Positions 9,336 through 18,013 of a stretch of 64,000 bases of DNA are shown here, piece after piece. Below the pieces are notes generated by a model that saw only the letters and a program-made list of their open reading frames with translations, was not told the DNA's origin and searched no databases. The DNA is taken from contig NZ_CP098805.1 in assembly GCF_023821985.2 (NCBI RefSeq), positions 3,534,001-3,598,000 on the forward strand, read 5' to 3'. A program made the position numbers and the translations under genes. Source of the stretch: Dyadobacter chenhuakuii (lineage in GTDB: Bacteria > Bacteroidota > Bacteroidia > Cytophagales > Spirosomataceae). Positions within the stretch are counted from its first letter, which is position 1. Every line of letters begins with the position of its first letter.

Positions 9336-10253
9336 ATGAAATTACTTCACAATGCCCCAGCAATCACAAAAGCGATCGTTCTAGCCGCCATGATGAGCGC
9401 TTGCCAAAATGAGAAAGATGCGGTTATTTCTCCTGCAACATCGGTGGAGCAGGAAAAGGATGCAAATGCAAAAACAGCTATTACATATCTAATTAAAGAC
9501 GGCGGAACCAAGCTTACTTATTCCGGAATCAGAAACCAATTGGTGAAAGAACTGGATGGCGCCGGATGGCTCAAAGAGTACACTTACAGCGGCAACAATA
9601 TTACTTGTGCCCTCAAAACGAATGGGATTACGGTATACAAAAACTTCATTACTTATACTTTGAATGCGAAAGGGCAATGTGTTGAAAGTGTACATACTGC
9701 CACTGACAAAGTTATTGGAGGAACTTACATTTATGTATACAATGAACTGAACCAACTTACCTTGGTGTATCACAAATCCCTTCCTAAGCTGCGCCAGGTA
9801 TTTGAATACGAACAAGATGCCGACAATAGCCTGCAGGGAAAATCTCTAAGCAAGATCACTTTCTATGATCAATATGACAAAAAAGAGAAGGAAATTATTT
9901 TTAAACACGCCAACGGCAAGTTCGTAGCGCAAAGCAATAGTAGTGGTAACGACGACGAAACTTCGCTTGAAGCGAATCCTTTAAATCCAGTAGGACTTGC
10001 GGAAGCAAATAGCGCATACCTACCAATATTCGGCAAATTCAGCAGATATGTCTTAAAACAAACGGTTCATAAAGCATTTGTTGGGCAGATCATTTATCCA
10101 TACCCAGTTTTCAATTACAATTTATCAGCAAAAAGCTTGGGAGGAGAAATTACAACATATGATTTTATAACAAAAGATGATTTTGGGAAGATATTGTCAA
10201 AAGTTGAGCGAAAATACTCGACTACACCACAGGCTGTAATGATAGGCCAGTAG
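9336..10253 (+). CDS. putative lipoprotein, paralogue of the next gene
   Basis: A 305-residue protein whose first 23 residues form a lipoprotein signal (TKAIVLAAMMSAC, lipid-bearing Cys23), followed by QNEKDAV. The mature part is rich in beta-strand patterns with repeated YTYSGNNITCALK and YIYVYNELNQLTLVYHK-like stretches, resembling YD/RHS-like or DUF-type beta repeats of Bacteroidota lipoproteins; no family is assigned. It ends with KVERKYSTTPQ, similar to the end of the next gene. Both genes share start, lipobox and general plan, so they arose by tandem duplication. A location at the cell envelope is inferred from the lipobox. Confidence 0.85.
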   Translation: MKLLHNAPAITKAIVLAAMMSACQNEKDAVISPATSVEQEKDANAKTAITYLIKDGGTKLTYSGIRNQLVKELDGAGWLKEYTYSGNNITCALKTNGITVYKNFITYTLNAKGQCVESVHTATDKVIGGTYIYVYNELNQLTLVYHKSLPKLRQVFEYEQDADNSLQGKSLSKITFYDQYDKKEKEIIFKHANGKFVAQSNSSGNDDETSLEANPLNPVGLAEANSAYLPIFGKFSRYVLKQTVHKAFVGQIIYPYPVFNYNLSAKSLGGEITTYDFITKDDFGKILSKVERKYSTTPQAVMIGQ

Positions 10254-10419
10254 TCTTATTACTTAAACAAAGTCGTCTGTCAGCAAATGTTAACAGACCA
10301 CTTTACTTTCCGCCGAATTAAATTAATATAACCACTTAGCCATTTGATTCTCGCTTAGGCATAATCAAGCGATAACTTGACCCGGTTAAAATGAATTTCC
10401 AAACACAACTATGAATAAC

Positions 10420-11265
10420 ATGAAAATACTTCAAAATTTACCCACACTTACAAAAGCAATCATTATCGCCGGCATGCTGGGAGCTTGCCAGAATGAGAAA
10501 GATGCGGTTGTAACCCCAGCTGCTGAAGACGCACAAAATGCAGGTTATAAAAATGCTAAAATTTCGGCTGATAGCAAGTTGATTAAAGATGGCAAGGTAA
10601 AACTTGAATATTCAGGCCCAAGAAATTTGCTTACAAAAGAAACTCACGAAGAGGGAAATTATTTCATCGAGTACATTTACTCTAGTCAAGCCATTAAAGC
10701 TACATGCTATGACTTGACTACAAAAATGCAAATCAAGACTGCTACGTTTATTTTAAATTCTAGTGGATTGTGCGCTGAAACAATCTTTGGTGTTGGCTAT
10801 AACAGCGTTGGAACCTTAATCCATGAATATAATGATCATGGCCAATTGATCAAGTCGTACAATAAGATGGCACCAAGTGAACGACAAGAATTCAAGTATA
10901 TCAACAGTTCTGATGGTAAAACAAAATGGTTGACTGCAGTTGAATTTTATGATAAAAACAACTACAAAACATCAGAAATCATTTACACTTATATGGGTGC
11001 GAAGCATGATTTCTATCCAATAAACCATGCTTCAACAGCGTATGGAACTGGCAAATATTTGTCCATATTTGGGACGCCCATAACACATCTACCAACAGCC
11101 ATGACTGAGAAACAACACAAATACAAACCGTATAAATGTGTAACAACACCAAATGAGCTCAGTTACGATTTTTATGTAAATGGAAGGGTTAAGTTAATCA
11201 CTAAGAACGGAGACACTTATTCTGCGCAAGAACGAATATACTCAACCACCATGGCAAGTAACTAG
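10420..11265 (+). CDS. putative lipoprotein, paralogue of the previous gene
   Basis: A 281-residue protein. The start is placed at the second ATG (MKILQNLPTLTKA) because it then aligns exactly with the upstream paralogue; an ATG three codons earlier at 10411 is possible. The lipobox is MLGAC with Cys23, followed by the same QNEKDAV. The mature domain repeats the paralogue's plan: LIKDGKVKLEYSGPRNLLTKE matches its LIKDGGTKLTYSGIRNQLVKE, and YNDHGQLIKSYNKMAPSERQEFKY matches its YNELNQLTLVYHKSLPKLRQVFEY. Function unknown. The pair is separated by 166 bases, so each copy may have its own promoter; a strong terminator follows. Confidence 0.85.
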   Translation: MKILQNLPTLTKAIIIAGMLGACQNEKDAVVTPAAEDAQNAGYKNAKISADSKLIKDGKVKLEYSGPRNLLTKETHEEGNYFIEYIYSSQAIKATCYDLTTKMQIKTATFILNSSGLCAETIFGVGYNSVGTLIHEYNDHGQLIKSYNKMAPSERQEFKYINSSDGKTKWLTAVEFYDKNNYKTSEIIYTYMGAKHDFYPINHASTAYGTGKYLSIFGTPITHLPTAMTEKQHKYKPYKCVTTPNELSYDFYVNGRVKLITKNGDTYSAQERIYSTTMASN

Positions 11266-11283
11266 TCTCAGTAACAATCAAAA

Positions 11284-11310
11284 GAAGAACCCCAATCTGG
11301 GGTTCTTCTT
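11284..11310. terminator. bidirectional terminator between convergent genes
   Basis: GAAGAACCCC at 11284-11293 pairs perfectly with GGGGTTCTTC at 11299-11308 around a five-base loop. A-rich and T-rich flanks make it work in both directions, for the lipoprotein gene on the plus strand and the TolC gene on the minus strand. Confidence 0.8.
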
Positions 11311-11352
11311 CAATATAAAACCAGTTGTTCCTTATTAAAGCTGAGTAAAATC

Positions 11353-12717
11353 TTACAACTGCTCCTTTACATTTCCTGTAATACGATCCAGCTCTATTTT
11401 TGAAGATAAATAATCGTAAACCGCTTCCAGGTAATTGGACTTGGCGGAGGTTAATGCGAATTCGGAATCGATTAGTTCTAGCCTCGATGCCACTCCTTTT
11501 TCGTAGCGGTATTTGGTGATGGAATAACTTAGCTCTGCGGTTTCGGAAACATTCTGCTGGGTTTTGATCCTTTCGGAGGTTTCAATTAAACTAGCCAGAA
11601 CATGTTTTACTTCGGATTTAAGTTGCTCCTGCGCATTGCTGTAAATGACATCGGCTTGCTGCCTTTCAATTTTGCCTAATGCTATTTTGTTAATGTTCTG
11701 GTTTCCGCTGAAAATGGGAATAGCAAACTGCACGCCGGCATAAAAAACAGGTGGATAAGCAGCATTTCCGAAGCGAAACTGATTGGTTTGCGTCTGGATC
11801 TGATACTGGCTGATAAAGCTCACAACCGGCAATCGCGCAGTTTTGTATAACTCAATTTCTTTGTCACTGATTTCCTTGTTCAATGTCAGAATTTGTAAAT
11901 CAGGGCGCTGCTGGATGGACAGCTTGTAGGTTTCGTCTTCCGCCGGGACTGATTCACTGGCATTAAGCTCTAACGAATCCGAAAGAATGTAGTTTGTTTT
12001 CGAAACGTCCCCTAACAAATTCCTTAGTTGCTGTTGGCTTATTTGTAATGCATACGTCAGCCTGAGCACGTCCGGTTCCAGATTCTTTACGGATGTATAT
12101 GCGCGTAATGTGTCCACCCGCAATGCGCGGCCTTGCGCGAGCAGCGAGCGTGAATCATTCAAGGCTTTCTGGTTTCTGACAATGCTTTCCTTTTGCAATT
12201 TCAGTCTTTCATTCAGAACAAGCAGCTGAACGTAATTTTGCTTCACCTGCGCCACCACATCCACTTCTCTCTGGCGAAATGAAAGCTGACTTTGTTTTTC
12301 AAGCAGTTTGCGGCGCTCGATCTCGTGCTTAGCACCGGAATTATAAATGGGCTGGACCAGCGAAACTTGGGCGGCACCAATGTCTTCACCACCAAAACGT
12401 GCATAACCGATTTTTTCAGAATTCCCGGTATTCCCATTCAAACCAAAGAAAACCGGCTTTTGAAAATAATGCTGAAACTGCCCTGTAAGACTAATGTTTG
12501 GCATCAACAAACCGCGCGTAATGGCGGTCTGTTGCTTGGCTTTGTGAATGTTGATCGAATCGATCCGGAGATCACGGTTCCGGCTTTGCGCTAACTCAAT
12601 GGCTTTTTGCAAAGACAATGTTTGACTCTGCCCCAAAGACAGTAAAGGGCTCAGCAGCAATGCAATAACAAATGCTTGCGCCGATCTTTTATATGGATTT
12701 AAAATTGACTTTTTCAT
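11353..12717 (-). CDS. TolC-family outer-membrane efflux protein
   Basis: The outer-membrane duct of the tripartite efflux pump encoded just upstream. The 454 residues carry a signal peptide (AFVIALLLSPLLSLGQSQ) and two repeats of the outer-membrane efflux domain: long alpha-helical stretches rich in Gln and Glu, with LQKAIELAQSRNRDLRIDSINIHKAKQQ opening the first and the INKIALGKIERQQADVIYSNAQEQL helix in the second. Beta-strand segments FFGLNG and FAIPIFSGNQN contribute to the trimeric barrel. It is the last gene of the arsR-adaptor-pump-tolC operon, 32 bases after the pump stop, and ends at a terminator shared with the convergent gene. Confidence 0.93.
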   Translation of the reverse strand: MKKSILNPYKRSAQAFVIALLLSPLLSLGQSQTLSLQKAIELAQSRNRDLRIDSINIHKAKQQTAITRGLLMPNISLTGQFQHYFQKPVFFGLNGNTGNSEKIGYARFGGEDIGAAQVSLVQPIYNSGAKHEIERRKLLEKQSQLSFRQREVDVVAQVKQNYVQLLVLNERLKLQKESIVRNQKALNDSRSLLAQGRALRVDTLRAYTSVKNLEPDVLRLTYALQISQQQLRNLLGDVSKTNYILSDSLELNASESVPAEDETYKLSIQQRPDLQILTLNKEISDKEIELYKTARLPVVSFISQYQIQTQTNQFRFGNAAYPPVFYAGVQFAIPIFSGNQNINKIALGKIERQQADVIYSNAQEQLKSEVKHVLASLIETSERIKTQQNVSETAELSYSITKYRYEKGVASRLELIDSEFALTSAKSNYLEAVYDYLSSKIELDRITGNVKEQL

Positions 12718-12749
12718 GATTTCATGTGGTATTAATATTCCTGAAAGGA

Positions 12750-15700
12750 TTAATGCGTGTGTAGTAAAGCCTCTTCTGCAACCGACTCGTTTCCGTCCTC
12801 CGTTCGCTTTTTGTGTGGTCGGGACAGGTAAGAATAGATGGAAGGAATGACATAAAGAGTGAGCACGCCGGCGAAGATCAAGCCTCCTACAACCACGATA
12901 CCGAGCGATTGGCGACTTCCCGATGCTGTTCCGAGCGACAATGCGATGGGTAATGTTCCGAAAATCATCGCGAGTGTGGTCATCAGGATTGGGCGGAACC
13001 TGGATATCGCTGCTATTTTTGCGGCTTCAAATGTGGAAGCACCTCCTTCTTTGCTCTGGTTGGCAAATTCCACGATCAGGATTCCATTCTTGGTGATCAA
13101 ACCAATGAGCATTATGATCCCGATTTGACTGAAAATATTGACAGTTTGTGCTGTGAACCAAAGACTTAGCAATGCGCCGGTTAATGCCATAGGAACTGTC
13201 AACAGAATGATAAACGGATCTACGAGGCTTTCAAACTGTGCTGCCAGAACCAGATATATCAACACAATAGCAAAAATGAATGCAAAAATCAGGCTTGAAC
13301 TACTTTCGGAGTAATCCCGGCTTTGTCCTGCTAATGCGGTGCTGAAACCCTTAGGAAGTTCTTTGGACGTAATTTTATCCAATTCCTGAATGGCTTCCCC
13401 CAAACTTACGCCGGCCGCCGGGGTTGCAGAAATGGTTGCGCTGTAAGATTGGTTGTAACGGTAAATGGCGGGAGGGCTGATGCCTTCATTTTGCTTCGTA
13501 AGGTTATCCAGGGACACCATTTGACCACTTCCTGACTTTAAATACAACGATTTCAAGTCATAAGGCGCGGATCTGTCTTCCCGATCGAGCTGGCCGATCA
13601 CTTCGTACTGGCGATCATTGTGAATAAAATAGCCATATCTCCTGCTGCTCAGCGCAAGTTGTAACGTCTGCCCGATGGCCTGGGTGGAAATACCCAGTTG
13701 CGCAGCCCGCTGACGGTCAATGCTGATGCTGATTTCGGGACGGTTTATTTTAAAATCTGCGTCGGCGAAAACGAGTTTTTTATTTGCACTTACCTCCCCC
13801 ATTAACTTGGGCATAATGTCGATAAGCGCTTTTAAATCAGGGGCCTGAACCACATATTGAACGGGCTGCGTATTTCCGTAACCTCCAATTGTTGGTGTTT
13901 GGACTGGAATAATGAGGACATTTCTAAACCGCTGAGAAGCAATAACCAATTTATTGAAAATCTCTCCCTGCGTAAGTCCGCTTTTACGGTCTTTTGGTTC
14001 TTCCAGGAAAATCCATTGAAATCCACCATTCACCGGCTGCGTTAATGTTCCACCCGCTGCTGCAACGGCTGTATAAGTGCGCTGCTGGTTCAAATCCGGA
14101 ATAGAATCGCCGATAAAATTCCCTATCTCCTTCATACTCTGCTCCATACTCTCATAAGATGTTCCCTCGGGAGCCATTACGGCCAGCCCGATCATGGACC
14201 TGTCTTCCAGGGGCGCCAGCTCGGAAGGTAACTTCGGCGCAAGCCAGAAGGCGACTCCAAACGACACCAAAAGCAGCACAATTCCCAGCCAGCGCACTTT
14301 CATAAATGCGGAAAGTGATCTTCCGTAAGCGTCGTTCATGGCTATGAACCACGGCTCCGTTTTCTTGTAAAGCCAGTTTTGTGAAGTGCCCGATTTGAGC
14401 AGATAGGCGCTCATCATGGGGGTTAAAGTAAGTGCTACAAAAGCTGAAACAGTCACCGAACCGGCCACAACAATCGCGAATTCTTTGAACAAACGACCTG
14501 TAAGGCCACCCAAAAAGAGGATGGGCAGGAACACAGCAACAAGTGTAATAGTGGTTGAAATTACCGCGAAATAGATCTCATTGGAGCCCTCCCGCGCCGC
14601 CTGAATGGGCGACATCCCCTCTTCCACCTTGCTGTATATATTTTCCAAAACAATGATGGCATCATCGACGACCAGCCCAATCGCCAGAACCAGTCCTAAG
14701 AGTGTTAAAACATTGATCGAGAAATCGGCCATGTACATGATAAAGAATGCCGAAACGATCGAAACGGGGATGGCCAGCAGCGGGATCAATGTGCTTCGCC
14801 AGTCTCTCAAAAAGACGAATATAATGAGTGAAACCAATGCAAAGGCAAGCAGCAATGTTTCTTCAACTTCTGATAATGAATTTCTTACGGGAACTGTAAA
14901 GTCTTTACCAAGGGCGATTTCATATTCTTTTGGAGCTGTTTTTTTAATTTCTTCAAACCGTTTCTTAAACTCATCCACAATAGCCAGCGAGTTGGCGCCA
15001 CGTTGCGGGCTTACACCCGTTCCAACGCCGTATTCAGCAATTTTACCATTATAAATGATCATCGCCGTGCGCTCATTCTGCGATGACATTACGGCTTGGC
15101 CCACATCTTTGAAGCGAACAATAGCGCCGTCACTTTCCCGCAGGATCATGTTGTTAAAATCATCCTCGGTAACGAGCCTTCCCTGCGTTCGCAATGTCAC
15201 TTCTGTGTTCTGGCCCTCAATGCGACCGCTTGGTAAATCCACATTTTCACGTTGCAATGCAGTCTGAATATCTGTTGGCGTCAGACCATAAGAGGCCAGT
15301 TTCACGGGATCCATTCTCAACCGCATCGCGCGCTTTCTGCCTGCATACGAATCCACCAGCCTTACCCCGGGAATGGATTGGAGCCTTTCCTTAATGTTGA
15401 TATTAACAAAATCGGTAACGTCTTCCAGTGTTTTGGTCTTACTCTGAACGGTTAGAAAAACCAGGAAATCCGCAGGCCCGGCTTTCTCTACAATGGTTGG
15501 TTCAATGTCTGTCGGCAGTTGCTGGCGGGATTTTGAAACCTTATCCCGAACATCATTCGCAGCTGCTTCCAGGTCTGCATTCAATTCAAATTCAACGGTG
15601 ATAATGCTCACCTGTTCGCGGGAAGTGGATGAAACAGAACGGATTCCGTTCGCTTCGGCAATGGCTTCCTCTAATGGTTTTGTAACCTGCGAAGCGATGA

Positions 15701-15875
15701 TATCGGCGCTGGCACCAGGATAAACCGTTGTTACCATCACAATCGGCGAATCTGTAACGGGATATTCGCGTGTCCCAAGGAAGGTGTAACCCACAATCCC
15801 GAAAAGTATAAGCAGTACGGACATCACCCCGGCCAGAACCGGCCGGGAAATACTTACTTGTGAAATAGCACTCAT
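12750..15875 (-). CDS. RND efflux transporter, HAE1 family (AcrB-like inner-membrane pump)
   Basis: The proton-driven inner-membrane component of a tripartite efflux pump. The 1041 residues have the full two-repeat HAE1 architecture with 12 transmembrane segments. Visible signatures are the N-terminal ISQVSISRPVLAGVMSVLLILFGIVGYTFL, the porter stretch YPGASADIIASQVTKPLEEAI, and the proton relay region in TM4, LGLVLAIGLVVDDAIIVLENI, with the Asp-Asp pair. The second repeat has IGIIMLIGLITKNGILIVEFANQ and FRPILMTTLAMIFGTLPIALS. HAE1 pumps export hydrophobic drugs, dyes or bile salts; the substrate here cannot be told. It lies 15 bases after the adaptor gene. Confidence 0.96.
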   Translation of the reverse strand: MSAISQVSISRPVLAGVMSVLLILFGIVGYTFLGTREYPVTDSPIVMVTTVYPGASADIIASQVTKPLEEAIAEANGIRSVSSTSREQVSIITVEFELNADLEAAANDVRDKVSKSRQQLPTDIEPTIVEKAGPADFLVFLTVQSKTKTLEDVTDFVNINIKERLQSIPGVRLVDSYAGRKRAMRLRMDPVKLASYGLTPTDIQTALQRENVDLPSGRIEGQNTEVTLRTQGRLVTEDDFNNMILRESDGAIVRFKDVGQAVMSSQNERTAMIIYNGKIAEYGVGTGVSPQRGANSLAIVDEFKKRFEEIKKTAPKEYEIALGKDFTVPVRNSLSEVEETLLLAFALVSLIIFVFLRDWRSTLIPLLAIPVSIVSAFFIMYMADFSINVLTLLGLVLAIGLVVDDAIIVLENIYSKVEEGMSPIQAAREGSNEIYFAVISTTITLVAVFLPILFLGGLTGRLFKEFAIVVAGSVTVSAFVALTLTPMMSAYLLKSGTSQNWLYKKTEPWFIAMNDAYGRSLSAFMKVRWLGIVLLLVSFGVAFWLAPKLPSELAPLEDRSMIGLAVMAPEGTSYESMEQSMKEIGNFIGDSIPDLNQQRTYTAVAAAGGTLTQPVNGGFQWIFLEEPKDRKSGLTQGEIFNKLVIASQRFRNVLIIPVQTPTIGGYGNTQPVQYVVQAPDLKALIDIMPKLMGEVSANKKLVFADADFKINRPEISISIDRQRAAQLGISTQAIGQTLQLALSSRRYGYFIHNDRQYEVIGQLDREDRSAPYDLKSLYLKSGSGQMVSLDNLTKQNEGISPPAIYRYNQSYSATISATPAAGVSLGEAIQELDKITSKELPKGFSTALAGQSRDYSESSSSLIFAFIFAIVLIYLVLAAQFESLVDPFIILLTVPMALTGALLSLWFTAQTVNIFSQIGIIMLIGLITKNGILIVEFANQSKEGGASTFEAAKIAAISRFRPILMTTLAMIFGTLPIALSLGTASGSRQSLGIVVVGGLIFAGVLTLYVIPSIYSYLSRPHKKRTEDGNESVAEEALLHTH

Positions 15876-15890
15876 GACTAATAGATTTTT

Positions 15891-16967
15891 TTATTTAACA
15901 GAGACCAATTGAATGGCGGAACCGGGTGTCAGACGCAGCATATTGCTTGTAATAATCGTGTCGCCGGGCGCGAGTCCCTTTGTAACGTGCACAGCATAAG
16001 CGTTTCGCTCGCCTACTTCAATGGCTTTAAAACCTGCCTTGCCTGCATTGGCCACATACACGCTATAACCTTTTGAAGAAGGGATCAGAGCCTGGTTCGG
16101 GACCATTAATGCATTACCGGTGTTGCTTAAACGTAACGTCAGGCGCGCACTTTGCCCGGGTAAAAGTTCACTCCCCTTGTTATCCGTCACCGCACGCATC
16201 AGCAATGTTTTGGTTTTTTGATCCAATCCGGCTTCATGCGCTACAATCCTTCCTTTGTAAATTTTGTCGTTGGATTCAACATTATACTGCACTTCATCGC
16301 CTGTTTTCAGCGTATTTGCATGTTTTTCGGGAACGGCGAAGTCAATTTTCAGGCGGCTGTTGTCTGTTAGCAAGGCAAGCGGGCTTCCCGGCGTGACGAA
16401 AGCACCGGTGTAAACATTCACAATGCCCAGGTAACCGCTGAACGGAGCACGTATGCTCGTTTTCGCAATCATTACTTTCAGCTGTTCAATTTTTGCTTGT
16501 AAAACTTTTAGGTTTGTAAATGCCTGGTCGTAGTCCTGTTGAATCGCTGCTTCTTTGTCAATCAGATCTTTAAGTCTTCTTTCCTTAAGCAAAACCAGTT
16601 TTTCCTGCTGTTTCAATTGTTCCAATTCGGCAAGAAGGTCCGCGTCATCCAATTTGAACAACAATGTTCCTGCGTTTACGAATTTTCCTTCTCTGGCATG
16701 CACCGCAACCACTTTGCGGTTGAGTTCGCTTGAAATATTCACCTCCTGATACGCCATCAGCGTTCCTGAAACGGTCATTTCCTCATTTAACGATTCCGCT
16801 TTAAGCACCTGCCCGTCGACCGGAGTTCCGGTTGGCTGCGTGGCAGCTGCCGGCGTAGCTGGCTTTGGCTTTTCGGATGTGTATCCTTTGAAGAATACGG
16901 ATAGCAATATTACGCCCGTAATAATGAGGCCTGATATGATTTTGGCTGACTGAATGGTCTTTTCCAT
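15891..16967 (-). CDS. periplasmic adaptor (membrane fusion protein) of the RND pump
   Basis: The HlyD/AcrA-type adaptor linking the inner-membrane pump to the TolC duct. An N-terminal membrane segment (IISGLIITGVILLSVFF) anchors the 358-residue protein, and no lipobox is visible. A lipoyl/barrel-sandwich half-motif follows at about residues 75-110 (VVAVHAREGKFVNAGTLLFKLDDADL). A coiled-coil hairpin (LAELEQLKQQEKLVLLKERRLKDL onward) leads to the second half (ISIRAPFSGYLGIVNVYTGAFVTPGSPL), then the beta-barrel and membrane-proximal domains. It is the first pump gene, with the palindromic operator between it and the arsR regulator, 167 bases upstream. Confidence 0.94.
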   Translation of the reverse strand: MEKTIQSAKIISGLIITGVILLSVFFKGYTSEKPKPATPAAATQPTGTPVDGQVLKAESLNEEMTVSGTLMAYQEVNISSELNRKVVAVHAREGKFVNAGTLLFKLDDADLLAELEQLKQQEKLVLLKERRLKDLIDKEAAIQQDYDQAFTNLKVLQAKIEQLKVMIAKTSIRAPFSGYLGIVNVYTGAFVTPGSPLALLTDNSRLKIDFAVPEKHANTLKTGDEVQYNVESNDKIYKGRIVAHEAGLDQKTKTLLMRAVTDNKGSELLPGQSARLTLRLSNTGNALMVPNQALIPSSKGYSVYVANAGKAGFKAIEVGERNAYAVHVTKGLAPGDTIITSNMLRLTPGSAIQLVSVK

Positions 16968-17094
16968 ATATAGATTAATTTAAATATTTCGATTGATTAG
17001 ATAATGGTTTATTATTTTTCATGGCTAATATCGCTTCGCAGCATTTATTTCATTCCAGAAACCGAGACGGATCAAGTAAACTTCGGTTACTTAT

Positions 17095-17122
17095 TAATAT
17101 ATCGAAATATATCGATATATTA
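17095..17122. promoter_or_regulatory. palindromic operator between arsR and the efflux genes
   Basis: TAATATATCGA at 17095-17105 and TCGATATATTA at 17112-17122 are perfect 11-base inverted repeats with a six-base AT spacer. It lies 12 bases after the arsR stop and 127 bases before the adaptor start. A further half-site, CGATATAT, occurs at 17417-17424, seven bases upstream of the arsR start codon. ArsR-family dimers bind such AT-rich dyads, so this is the likely operator of the adjacent regulator (inference). Confidence 0.7.
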
Positions 17123-17134
17123 GGGTAAAAAAAC

Positions 17135-17410
17135 TCAGATTTTTAATTTGTTCAAAAACTCAACGTATTCATTGAGAACCTCTTTGTTCAATTTGTATTT
17201 CACGTTTCTTCCTTCTTTTTCAACCAGGATCAGATCAGCGTCTGCCAGTTGCTTAACATGGTGGGAAATCGAGGGCTGGGTTAAATCGATAAAATCAGAA
17301 ATCTCGTGACAATACAAACAATCTTCTTTCTGGCGCAACTCCTGTAATATGAGAATACGGCTGGGGTCGCTCAACGCTTTCGATATCCGCTCCACTCTCC
17401 TGACCTCCAT
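17135..17410 (-). CDS. ArsR-family winged-helix repressor
   Basis: A 91-residue DNA-binding repressor of the ArsR/SmtB fold. RISKALSDPSRILILQELRQKEDCLYCHEISDFIDLTQPSISHHVKQLADADLILVEKEGRNVKYKLN covers helix 1, the recognition helix (QPSISHHVKQL) and the wing. A Cys-x-x-Cys pair at residues 31 and 34 sits where classical metal-sensing members have the ELCVC motif, so metal or thiol sensing is possible; it could equally be structural. It is the first gene before the efflux operon on the same strand and probably controls it and itself through the ATATATCGA dyads. The signal is unknown. Confidence 0.92.
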   Translation of the reverse strand: MEVRRVERISKALSDPSRILILQELRQKEDCLYCHEISDFIDLTQPSISHHVKQLADADLILVEKEGRNVKYKLNKEVLNEYVEFLNKLKI

Positions 17411-17653
17411 GATTTACGATATATAGATAAATTTGAATGTATTAATAAACTGCACAGTGCGTACATTACAAAGCAACCTCACAAAAAATTCCCCTAAGAG
17501 AGAAAACTTTGAAAAATTTTGAAAGAGCACTAAACAAGCTTAAAATCAATCTGCATCAGAAAGCATTGACAATCCGGAACGTGCATCTTGCCTCGGCACA
17601 GTTATTGTATCCTTGCCATTTACATTTCTACCAAGCAACAAACGTTTGAAACC

Positions 17654-17920
17654 ATGGATATTTATCAAATAGCTTCTGAATACTGGGACGGGGCTGGCAT
17701 TGCGAATGACCCTTCTGATCCGCGCGAAACACCGCCTTTTGATCCGCGCCCGGAAGTGCCATCGCCTGAATCACCGGAAGAAACCCCACCATTTGAGCGG
17801 GAACCTGAAACGCCGCCGATTGCCCCGGAACCTGAACTTCCGCCTGTCGAGCCGGTTATTCCAGAGGTTGAACCACTGCGTGAACCAGGCGGAGAACCCG
17901 GTTTCCCTGCTTTTAATTAA
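17654..17920 (+). CDS. small Pro/Glu-rich protein
   Basis: An 88-residue protein starting MDIYQIASEYWDGAGI. The rest is made almost wholly of Pro and Glu, with a five- to seven-residue pattern such as ETPPFDPRPEVPSPESPEE. There is no signal peptide, membrane segment or cysteine. The strong bias speaks for a real protein rather than a chance frame, since the competing frame at 17700-17993 has no such order. The protein must be extended and acidic, perhaps a linker or interaction partner of the degenerate amylosucrase-like protein encoded 93 bases downstream. The longer frame from 17588 adds an unlikely N-terminus. Function unknown. Confidence 0.55.
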   Translation: MDIYQIASEYWDGAGIANDPSDPRETPPFDPRPEVPSPESPEETPPFEREPETPPIAPEPELPPVEPVIPEVEPLREPGGEPGFPAFN

Positions 17921-18013
17921 GCCGCGGCACCGCCTGAATAAGTCTCATCTACTCCTATTACAGTTCTGTCGATTAAATATCAGTTCGGAGTGAAGTGGCT
18001 TAATTTTAGAATC

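Noticed and set aside
17700..17993. 97-codon frame with many Arg/His overlapping the Pro/Glu-rich protein
   Set aside because: It is the shifted reading of a Pro/Glu-coding repeat; the basic content is an artefact of frame.
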